A stretch of DNA of 43,122 nt, taken from the NCBI GenBank assembly GCA_964467585.1, contig CAYXRF010000013.1, positions 1 to 43,122 of the forward strand. Reading direction: 5' to 3'. This DNA comes from CALVLD01 sp964467585 (lineage in GTDB: Bacteria > Bacillota > Clostridia > Christensenellales > CAG-138). Below, piece by piece: positions 32,295-38,583 of the stretch. The stretch's first letter is position 1. Every line of letters starts with the position of its first letter. A model generated the notes under the pieces. It had not been told where the DNA came from. It ran no database searches and was given only the letters and a program-made list of their open reading frames with translations. Position numbers and translations under genes: made by a program.

Positions 32295-32540
32295 CTATAC
32301 ATTCTCCGCCTGTACAAGGATTACATCGTCTCCGATTTTCTGTATCTTGCAATATGGTATTACGATTTCCTCCGCGCTTCTCAAAAGCCCCCACATACGA
32401 CTCTGTCCCGGCACGATAAGGGCGCAGATCTGTCCTGTGCAGTCGTCAAATTCTATATCGCAGGAGCATCCCAGCCGTTCGCCGGTGCATATGTTAATTA
32501 TTTCCTTTCGCCTCAGTTCTGAAAATGTTGTACTTGCCAT
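32295..32540 (-). CDS. YlmC/YmxH family PRC-barrel protein
   Basis: An 81-residue protein of the sporulation-linked YlmC/YmxH family. The start FSELRRKEIINICTGERLG and the end VIPYCKIQKIGDDVILV are family-like; it is one PRC-barrel domain. The biochemical role is not known. GAGGTG precedes the ATG at 32540 by 6 bases, so an upstream in-frame start at 32603 is unlikely. It is divergent from the zinc-ribbon membrane protein. Confidence 0.88.
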   Translation of the reverse strand: MASTTFSELRRKEIINICTGERLGCSCDIEFDDCTGQICALIVPGQSRMWGLLRSAEEIVIPYCKIQKIGDDVILVQAENV

Positions 32541-32571
32541 ATGAATCACCTCGCATAATTCGTTCCATTTC

Positions 32572-32579
32572 AATGTATG
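32572..32579 (-). promoter_or_regulatory. Candidate sigma-E -10 of the YlmC/YmxH gene
   Basis: The minus strand reads CATACATT, a full match to the sigma-E -10 (CATACANT), about 31 bases ahead of the ATG. The -35 region at 14 bases is a poor match, so this is tentative. Confidence 0.3.
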
Positions 32580-32612
32580 CTTGAGCTCTCTGAAAATCGA
32601 CATAATTGTTCA

Positions 32613-32642
32613 TTGACACAGGCATATTAATAGTATTAAAAT
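32613..32642 (+). promoter_or_regulatory. Promoter of the zinc-ribbon membrane protein gene
   Basis: A perfect TTGACA (32613-32618), an 18-base spacer and TAAAAT (32637-32642, 5 of 6). The start would be near 32649, about 20 bases before the ATG. Confidence 0.6.
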
Positions 32643-32669
32643 CAGACTTGAGGATGAATTGAGGTCAGA

Positions 32670-33563
32670 ATGCGCTGTTCAATATGCGGTAAGGAAAATA
32701 GCGACAGTTTCTCTTTTTGCTCCGCCTGCGGTGCAAGGCTTGTCGTTGACTCCGATGATCATTCCCGTGAGCTTTTTTGTGACAATAAAAGCCTCAATTG
32801 CCATTCACGAACAGCTAAATCAATACTTATGGCATGTGTTTCGCTCGTCGTACTCGTATCCGCACTTTCTGCGGCAAAGCTTTTTATCGGGAAAGGGTCG
32901 AACTCCGGTTATATCGATAACGGTGTACAGACAACCGATAACGCATCAAACGCTGTTGACGGCACAGCTTTGCCGTACTCAACCTTTCCCGTCATTATCA
33001 AGCCCACACCGCCGCCACCGTCTCCGACGCCAACCGCTCCTCCTCCCAACATAATCAAGCCAACGCCAACTCCCGATGCTGAGCCTGTCACGGTTCCAAC
33101 GTCTGATCCCAATGCGTCTATGCCTGACAGAAAGCCCATAGATGCTTTGTGCAGCTTTGTCTTATATGGAAGCGCCTCCTATGCAAGAGCCGCTTTTCCT
33201 CCGGAGTATCTTCAGCATGAGATTGACGCTTATGGGAGTGCGATACATTTAATTGGCGGAGAAGACGCCGCCATAGAGATGATTGGCGATATGGTTGTCG
33301 GCTCATTTGAGCGGGAATATGGAAGCATTTCAAGCATAACCTATACCGTTCTGCAAAGACGTGTTTATACGGATTCCGAGCTGTCTGAGCTTTGCTTGGG
33401 ACTTTCTGATTATGGTATGACTTCAATGCCTGTTGAGGCTCGTTTATTGAGCCTTCAATTGAATATTGTCAGCGACAGGGGCGAATTCACAGAGTTCATG
33501 AACGTGCGTGTGCTGCTTATCGGCGGAGAATGGTACATACACCCTGCGGATGTTGATTTTTAA
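32670..33563 (+). CDS. Zinc-ribbon, single-pass membrane protein with extracytoplasmic domain
   Basis: Function unknown. The 297-residue protein has a cytoplasmic zinc ribbon (Cys3, Cys6, Cys17, Cys20), one membrane helix (about 50-72), a Pro/Thr-rich linker (about 107-140, with repeated KPTP and PPPP), and an outer domain of about 150 residues beginning at DRKPIDALCSF. The outer part has the size and alternating pattern of an NTF2-like or DUF domain; I cannot name it. AGGT lies 4 bases from the ATG. It has its own promoter and ends convergently with radA. Confidence 0.8.
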   Translation: MRCSICGKENSDSFSFCSACGARLVVDSDDHSRELFCDNKSLNCHSRTAKSILMACVSLVVLVSALSAAKLFIGKGSNSGYIDNGVQTTDNASNAVDGTALPYSTFPVIIKPTPPPPSPTPTAPPPNIIKPTPTPDAEPVTVPTSDPNASMPDRKPIDALCSFVLYGSASYARAAFPPEYLQHEIDAYGSAIHLIGGEDAAIEMIGDMVVGSFEREYGSISSITYTVLQRRVYTDSELSELCLGLSDYGMTSMPVEARLLSLQLNIVSDRGEFTEFMNVRVLLIGGEWYIHPADVDF

Positions 33564-33628
33564 TGCTTCGGTGTGTTTTGTTGGCTTAGTGTGATTTATG
33601 CGACAGTATGACCAATGGTTTTGATTGG

Positions 33629-34966
33629 CTATACCATCAGCTTTATGGCGTCACGAATACTGTGAACCTGTATCACTTCAATGCCATCGACGTTTTTTAA
33701 CGGGGTGGTATGCGGCGTGATGACGCTCGAATAGCCCCGCCGCGCACATTCGTTGACCCTGCCAAGCAGTCTGTCAACCCCGCGTATCTCGCCTGTTAAG
33801 CTAACCTCTCCGATTACGGCGGTACGCTCGGGTAAACGTCTGTCATATGCGGAACCGACGACCGCCAGCGCGACAGCAAGATCCGCACCTCTGTCATCAA
33901 CCCTTATACCTCCGACGGCATTTGTATAAACGTCCTTATCGCTTACTCGAACACCTGCACGCCTTTCAAGAACCGCAAGCAAAAGCATAAGCCTGTTAGC
34001 GTCCATGCCCGCCGCCATGCGTCGTGGATTTGCAAAAACGGTTGAGGATAACAGAGCCTGAATTTCAACCTGAATCGGACGATTGCCTTCCATTATGCAG
34101 GTTACCGCACATCCCGAATCATTGCCGCCCGACACAAACAGATAGGATGGATCCGAAACCTCCGCCATTCCGTCGCTGCGCATCTCAAAAATGCCTATCT
34201 CGTTGGTTGAGCCGAATCGGTTTTTAACTGCGCGAAGCAGGCGAAACGCATCGTGCCTGTCTCCTTCAAAATACAAAACCGTATCGACCATATGCTCAAG
34301 CAGTCTGGGGCCCGCTATGCTGCCTTCTTTTGTGACATGACCGACTATAAACACAGCGCACCCGTTGACCTTTGCAATTCGCGTCAATGTGGATGTTGCC
34401 TCACGTATCTGGGAAATGCTGCCCGCCGCACCGTTTATGTCCATGCTGACCATTGTTTGGATCGAGTCAATTATCAAGAAAGACGGCTGAAGTCTTTCAA
34501 CCTCAGATTCTATTGTTGATATGCTTGTTTCCGTCATCACAAGCATATCACCGTTAACGCCGCATCTTGATGCACGAAGCTTCAGCTGCGGCTTTGATTC
34601 CTCTCCGGATACATATAATACCTTTCCTATTGACACTAAATTGCTTGCAGCCTGCAACAGCAGGGTGCTTTTGCCAATCCCGGGATCGCCTGCAAGAAGT
34701 ATGGTTGAACCTGCAACGATGCCGCCGCCCAATACGCGATCAAGCTCACCAATGCCCGTTTGAGTTCTTTCGGCGTCTTTATCCTCAACAGACGAAAGCA
34801 AAACGGCATGCATGCCCGCGCTTAAAGCGGAACGCTTTGGGCTTTCGGGAGCAACGCTGACCTCAACAAGGGTGTTCCAGCTGTTGCACGACGGGCATCT
34901 TCCAAGCCACTTGCCGCACTCATAGCCGCATTCTCCGCAGACAAACTTTGTCTTTTCCTTAGCCAT
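33629..34966 (-). CDS. radA: DNA repair protein RadA
   Basis: RadA/Sms is a RecA-like helicase that helps branch migration in recombination. The 445-residue protein has the zinc finger CGECGYECGKWLGRCPSC, Walker A GDPGIGKSTLLLQA, the RadA motif KNRFGSTNEIG and a C-terminal Lon-like domain (about 290-445, with GGIRVDDRGADLAVALA). I choose the ATG at 34966, with AGGAG 5 bases upstream, over an upstream in-frame ATG that would lie inside the preceding gene. It follows the propeller gene by 14 bases. Confidence 0.96.
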   Translation of the reverse strand: MAKEKTKFVCGECGYECGKWLGRCPSCNSWNTLVEVSVAPESPKRSALSAGMHAVLLSSVEDKDAERTQTGIGELDRVLGGGIVAGSTILLAGDPGIGKSTLLLQAASNLVSIGKVLYVSGEESKPQLKLRASRCGVNGDMLVMTETSISTIESEVERLQPSFLIIDSIQTMVSMDINGAAGSISQIREATSTLTRIAKVNGCAVFIVGHVTKEGSIAGPRLLEHMVDTVLYFEGDRHDAFRLLRAVKNRFGSTNEIGIFEMRSDGMAEVSDPSYLFVSGGNDSGCAVTCIMEGNRPIQVEIQALLSSTVFANPRRMAAGMDANRLMLLLAVLERRAGVRVSDKDVYTNAVGGIRVDDRGADLAVALAVVGSAYDRRLPERTAVIGEVSLTGEIRGVDRLLGRVNECARRGYSSVITPHTTPLKNVDGIEVIQVHSIRDAIKLMV

Positions 34967-34980
34967 GGTTCTCCTTATAC

Positions 34981-36240
34981 TTATGTGGGAATATTTGCAA
35001 ACTTGAGGACGTCGCATTCGCGTGTTGTAACGTCCATCCATATGACATAACCGCCTGACGCGCCAAGCAGCTGTGCGGACTCCCATTCCGGCGTAATACG
35101 ATAGCTCTTGCCCGTGTCAAACATATAAACATAGACGACCTCGTCAATGCTGTATGCAACAAATTTTTCATCCAGATAGAAGTCTACCACACCTGTTGCG
35201 ATAACGGATGAATTAAGCGATGTGCTGCCGTCCAGCGGAGCGACGTACAGCTTTGACGTCGCGCTGTGATGTGCGTCAAGCCACACGACATAATTGCCAT
35301 TCATTTCCGGATCGTGCACATACGTCCCCGTCTTATACTCATGTATTGCAGATGTGTCGAGGCTTATGTACTTAATTGTGCTTATTGTTCTGTCATCCTC
35401 AATATATGTGCTGTCGTCAGCCGCCCATATAAGTATCCCATTGTATATAAAGGGAGCGCTTGAGCCATAGCATGATGTTGAAACCGTTGTGCTTTCCTGT
35501 GTTTCGATATCACAGACGTACAGTTTATCCCGTGAAGTGCCGGTACGCTCAATCCATACGATGTAATGATCATACAGACGCAGCTCGGGCTGCCCTACAT
35601 ACACCTTTTTGATTTCAATCGGCAAGGCGTTGTCGTCTGTAAGCGAATATGCGCAAATAGTACCCCCGCCATCATAATTGGCGTCAAGATAAACAAGCCA
35701 TTCATCGTTAAATACGGCATAAATGAAATGTGCGTTCTTCGGCTGAATAGGCATCTCTTCGTAATCACCCGTTTGGGGATCGTACTTTATCAGAGCGCAC
35801 ATATGAACATCGCCGTCAACAATCTTGCCTGCGGTAAATAGCATCACGCCATTATACACATATGGATCACCGAACCATCGATATGGTGTATCGACAGAAA
35901 GTACGACCTCTTTTTCAGCCTCGCCGGCATTGTAAGCCTCCATTGGGTGAGGCGTTGCCGTCGGCTCCGGAGTGTAATACGGTGTAGGAGTTGCAATAAG
36001 CAAATCGTCCTTTTTGAACAATTTTGCAACCTTTGCAACAATTCCGTCCGGAGGAAGCGGTGTGTCAACATTGAAAACAGACTCAAGCAAAACCATCACG
36101 ACAAGGGTCAACAGCGCAATCCCCGCAAGAATACCAAGCACGGTACCCAGAAGCTTTAACACCGGGCCCCAATTGCTTGCGCTCATGCGTCTGCTGCGCT
36201 TACGTCCATATCTTTTTGTTCGATATCGCCGTTTTTTCAT
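34981..36240 (-). CDS. Membrane-anchored beta-propeller-like protein
   Basis: Function unknown. The 419-residue protein has a very basic N-terminus (about 1-19), one membrane helix (about 27-55), a Thr/Pro linker (ATPTPYYTPEPTATPHP, 83-99) and a large extracytoplasmic part. That part repeats segments of the type 'xYNGxxLxW', 'NDEWLVYLDA', 'YDHYIVWIER', 'MNGNYVVWLDA' and 'SGGYVIWMDV' at about 45-55-residue intervals, as expected for a TolB/DUF5050-type propeller. It is cotranscribed with radA and has a promoter of its own. Confidence 0.8.
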   Translation of the reverse strand: MKKRRYRTKRYGRKRSRRMSASNWGPVLKLLGTVLGILAGIALLTLVVMVLLESVFNVDTPLPPDGIVAKVAKLFKKDDLLIATPTPYYTPEPTATPHPMEAYNAGEAEKEVVLSVDTPYRWFGDPYVYNGVMLFTAGKIVDGDVHMCALIKYDPQTGDYEEMPIQPKNAHFIYAVFNDEWLVYLDANYDGGGTICAYSLTDDNALPIEIKKVYVGQPELRLYDHYIVWIERTGTSRDKLYVCDIETQESTTVSTSCYGSSAPFIYNGILIWAADDSTYIEDDRTISTIKYISLDTSAIHEYKTGTYVHDPEMNGNYVVWLDAHHSATSKLYVAPLDGSTSLNSSVIATGVVDFYLDEKFVAYSIDEVVYVYMFDTGKSYRITPEWESAQLLGASGGYVIWMDVTTRECDVLKFANIPT

Positions 36241-36266
36241 GCTGCAACCCCACGTTAGTTTGGGGC

Positions 36267-36295
36267 ATTATATCACATTGCGCAGCTTAAATCAA
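36267..36295 (-). promoter_or_regulatory. Promoter of the propeller protein-radA unit
   Basis: On the minus strand TTGATT (36295-36290), a 17-base spacer and TATAAT (36272-36267): 10 of 12 consensus matches. It sits between the aquaporin terminator and the gene start. Confidence 0.65.
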
Positions 36296-36299
36296 CGAC

Positions 36300-36327
36300 A
36301 AAAGAGAGGAGTCTCCCCCTCTCTTTT
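36300..36327 (-). terminator. Terminator of the aquaporin gene
   Basis: A perfect 10-base stem, AAAAGAGAGG (36300-36309) with CCTCTCTTTT (36318-36327), and an 8-base loop, 18 bases past the aquaporin stop. The T-run forms the distal part of the stem in either direction. Confidence 0.8.
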
Positions 36328-36345
36328 GAATGATTAAATAAGAAA

Positions 36346-37116
36346 TCAATCGACTATCGTCTCTTCATCAGACGACTCGGACTCTTGCTCATTACAGGAG
36401 CAATGCTTTTTGCAGCAAGTTTTAACACCTGTGAATAGCATATAAACTCCGGCAGCAATCGCTGCACCGACAAGCGGAGCAAGTATAAAGAGCCAAACTT
36501 GCTTAAGATAATCAACGCTTGTGCCCTTGCCACCGTGAGTAAGCGCGTTTATAAGCGCCGGTCCAAAACTTCTTGCAGGGTTTACCGAAGTGCCCGTATA
36601 AGGTATACCGAATATATGGACAAGCGTCAGAGCGACGCCGTTAACGATGCCCGCAACGCCGCTGAATTTTTTATCCGCTGTCGAGAAAAGCACTGTGAGA
36701 ACAAATACAAATGTGAGTATAACCTCAACGATAAAAGCTCCGTACCAGTGAAGCGATATGCCCGATGTGCTAAGCGCTCCAAACGAGTTTGCCCCCAGGC
36801 TGCTTTCCCCAAGTATGCACGCCAACGCTCCGGCACCTGCAATGCCGCCGAGGAACTGAGCAATCACATATCCGACGAAATCAATGAAGCTCATCCTGCC
36901 GCTTAGAAGCATGGCAAATGATACGGCAGGGTTGATGTGGCAACCGGATATTCCGCCAAACATATAAATCGCTGCAGTCAGGACAAGCCCAAATCCCAAC
37001 GCAATTGTCAAAACACCGTTGAGATACATGGAGCCAAAGCGCACCGCAATGCCGCATCCAAAGAAAACAAGCAGCAGTGTCCCAAGAAACTCAGCAAACA
37101 GTTTACGAATGTTCAT
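36346..37116 (-). CDS. aqpZ: Aquaporin (AqpZ-like) with Cys/acidic tail
   Basis: A 256-residue MIP channel with six membrane helices and two pore loops, HINPAVS (Asn62) and SVNPARS. The selectivity filter looks like a water channel: Tyr51 at the AqpZ Phe43 place, His in LVHIFGIPYTG, Thr at TGTSVNPA, and Arg of the second NPAR. Glycerol facilitators lack this His. The C-terminal tail (about 228-256) holds four Cys and a His (TCCKKHCSC) and then an acidic run, which is unusual and may bind metal. GGAGGT lies 6 bases before the ATG at 37116. Confidence 0.92.
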   Translation of the reverse strand: MNIRKLFAEFLGTLLLVFFGCGIAVRFGSMYLNGVLTIALGFGLVLTAAIYMFGGISGCHINPAVSFAMLLSGRMSFIDFVGYVIAQFLGGIAGAGALACILGESSLGANSFGALSTSGISLHWYGAFIVEVILTFVFVLTVLFSTADKKFSGVAGIVNGVALTLVHIFGIPYTGTSVNPARSFGPALINALTHGGKGTSVDYLKQVWLFILAPLVGAAIAAGVYMLFTGVKTCCKKHCSCNEQESESSDEETIVD

Positions 37117-37175
37117 ATCCCACCTCCGAATCTTATCTGTATATATTTTAACATATTCGGAAAAAAATGCAAGCA

Positions 37176-37209
37176 CAAAAACAAAAAGACACCCCGTGAG
37201 GAATGTCTT
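37176..37209 (-). terminator. Terminator of tRNA-Thr
   Basis: AAGACACCCC (37186-37195) pairs with GGAATGTCTT (37200-37209) over 10 bases with two G-U pairs and a 4-base loop; the minus strand continues with a T-rich run. It lies 4 bases past the tRNA 3' end. Confidence 0.85.
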
Positions 37210-37212
37210 CTT

Positions 37213-37288
37213 TGGAGCTGGTGAGCAGATTCGGACTGCCTACCTCTTCATTACCAATGAAGTGCTCTACCTACTGAGCTACACCAGC
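37213..37288 (-). tRNA. tRNA-Thr (anticodon GGU)
   Basis: A full cloverleaf reads on the minus strand: acceptor GCTGGTG/CACCAGC, D-arm GCTC/GAGC with AGTAGGTA loop, anticodon stem CTTCA/TGAAG with loop TTGGTAA, discriminator T and encoded CCA. Two elbow positions are unusual: the T-loop is TCCGAAT (C55 in place of U55), and position 48 is A. The T-stem GGCAG/CTGCT has one G-U pair. Confidence 0.93.
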
Positions 37289-37316
37289 AAGTACTCATTT
37301 TTGAGTGCCGAATGCT

Positions 37317-37345
37317 ATTATAGCGAATACGGTTTTACTTTGCAA
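37317..37345 (-). promoter_or_regulatory. Promoter of tRNA-Thr
   Basis: On the minus strand TTGCAA (37345-37340), 17 bases and TATAAT (37322-37317), 10 of 12 matches. The tRNA 5' end is 28 bases beyond the -10. Confidence 0.6.
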
Positions 37346-37467
37346 GCCCTTTTTCCCAAATGAAGCGATATATTATGCCCTTTAAATCCTCGACTTGGCT
37401 TTCGTATTGTAATTTTATGCCTGTAATCCGATATAGTGTAGCAGTATAAATATACTATAATCCACAC

Positions 37468-37496
37468 TTGACATAAACCATAGTGGATGCTACAAT
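37468..37496 (+). promoter_or_regulatory. Promoter of tRNA-Pro
   Basis: A perfect TTGACA (37468-37473), 17 bases and TACAAT (37491-37496) preceded by TGC, so also an extended -10. The tRNA begins 40 bases downstream. Confidence 0.8.
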
Positions 37497-37536
37497 ACAA
37501 AAGCGCTTGAGGTAATCGGCGCGCAGAGTTTTGTAT

Positions 37537-37613
37537 CTGGGTGTAGCGCAGCTTGGTAGCGTGCTTGAATGGGGTTCAAGAGGCCGGAAGTTCAAATCTT
37601 CTCACCCAGACCA
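37537..37613 (+). tRNA. tRNA-Pro (anticodon GGG)
   Basis: Acceptor CTGGGTG/CACCCAG with C1-G72 as in bacterial tRNA-Pro, D-arm GCGC/GCGT, anticodon stem CTTGA/TCAAG with loop ATGGGGT (GGG followed by G37), T-arm GGAAG/CTTCT with loop TTCAAAT, discriminator A and encoded CCA. All parts are standard. Confidence 0.96.
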
Positions 37614-37614
37614 C

Positions 37615-37656
37615 GATGGCGGTTCTGATTTTTGTTTCAGAACCGTCATTTTTTTC
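37615..37656 (+). terminator. Terminator of tRNA-Pro
   Basis: A 13-base stem with one G-U pair, ATGGCGGTTCTGA (37616-37628) with TCAGAACCGTCAT (37637-37649), followed directly by a run of seven T. Confidence 0.93.
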
Positions 37657-38071
37657 TTTATAACGTTGATTCTTCGTATGTTCTGGGTCTGTTGTGTAAC
37701 TTAGTGATTGTTCTGCCCTTTTAGGAACCATACTGCACATGAATTGTACATGCCCATGCTTCAGTTTTTGCTGAATATCTGTTGCAGCAAATGCAAAAGG
37801 AAGCAGTATGTGAATGTCGACTCGGCAAGGGTAATTGATATGACAATACGCTGTTTGGGTTGGCAGAGCGACTATCCCCCGATGCAGTCATGCCTGCTTG
37901 ATGTCAAGGCTTTTCTGCTGCGTTGACAGTGATAATCATTCTCGTTGTTGACGGCTTATCACAGTCATCGGGCGTGTGGCGGGCGGTGCATCTTGACTAA
38001 TATGCAGTTATTTGATTTTAAGGCATTGTCTGTGCGTTATATTATCGTTTTGTTTTCTGTTTTGCTTTTTG
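37657..38071. other. Gene-poor stretch after tRNA-Pro
   Basis: About 415 bases without a supported gene. It holds a 7-base inverted repeat, TTTGCTG/CAGCAAA (37767-37791). A 72-codon frame at 37708-37926 has no ribosome site and no protein-like pattern. A tRNA 3' end is a frequent integration site, but I see no direct repeat of it or integrase here. Confidence 0.5.
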
Positions 38072-38100
38072 TTGACTAATTGTCAAACGGATGATATTAT
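38072..38100 (+). promoter_or_regulatory. Strong promoter with palindrome at the -35 of the 90-residue gene
   Basis: TTGACT (38072-38077), 17 bases and TATTAT (38095-38100) with TGA before it (extended -10). The -35 is one arm of TTGAC-TAATT-GTCAA (38072-38086), which could be an operator. A second repeat, GTTTG/CAAAC (38133-38147), and CCGCC/GGCGG, just ahead of the ribosome site, lie in the leader. Confidence 0.65.
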
Positions 38101-38182
38101 AGTACCTATTGTCGTTATGACACATGATTAGGGTTTGTGACGCAAACGTATTGCCGCCGCAAAATGGCGGAGAAGGGGAATT

Positions 38183-38455
38183 ATGCAGTATCTGGTGACA
38201 ATTGTCCGCCTCGGCGACAGCAACGTTGTATATCAAGGTGAAGGCAGAACCGTTCAATTTGCTTTTATTCGCGCCAAGAACGCAGCTAAAGCTGCTAATA
38301 TGAATATTGATAGCGGGACTTGTGTTATTCAGCGGCGGAACGAGTATTCTAAAGCTCCGGATAGATGGCGCTATTTCAAAACCTGTGAATTTTGTGCGGG
38401 CGATGAGCTTGAGCCTGTTTCTGAACGCAAGTCTCGCTGGTCGAATTATCAATAA
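38183..38455 (+). CDS. Small soluble protein, function unknown
   Basis: I do not recognise this 90-residue protein. It begins with a beta-like strand pattern (MQYLVTIVRLGDSNVVYQGEG), followed by a helix (FIRAKNAAKAANM) and a polar, basic end with a CEFC pair. There is no membrane segment. AGAAGGGG lies 4 bases from the ATG and a strong promoter lies upstream, which supports it as a real gene. It precedes the ATPase-permease gene by 128 bases in the same direction; a regulatory link is only a guess. Confidence 0.65.
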   Translation: MQYLVTIVRLGDSNVVYQGEGRTVQFAFIRAKNAAKAANMNIDSGTCVIQRRNEYSKAPDRWRYFKTCEFCAGDELEPVSERKSRWSNYQ

Positions 38456-38583
38456 TCAATACCATTACGGCGTTTTCTGCGCAGATTTCTTTTTCCTCAT
38501 ATGTAAAAGTTTTGTCAAGTCATTCCATTGGAGACATTTTGCGATATACTAACGACTATGCTAATGTATTCACGGAGGGCAAA

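Noticed and set aside
33564..33628. Weak repeat CCAAT/ATTGG between the zinc-ribbon gene and radA as a terminator
   Set aside because: Five A-T-rich pairs and no T-run; not enough to call a terminator although one would be expected between convergent genes.
37708..37926. 72-codon frame after tRNA-Pro
   Set aside because: No Shine-Dalgarno site or promoter, and no recognisable domain or helix pattern.
37537..38182. Integration site of a mobile element at tRNA-Pro
   Set aside because: No integrase, no repeat of the tRNA 3' end and no change of gene type that needs an island.
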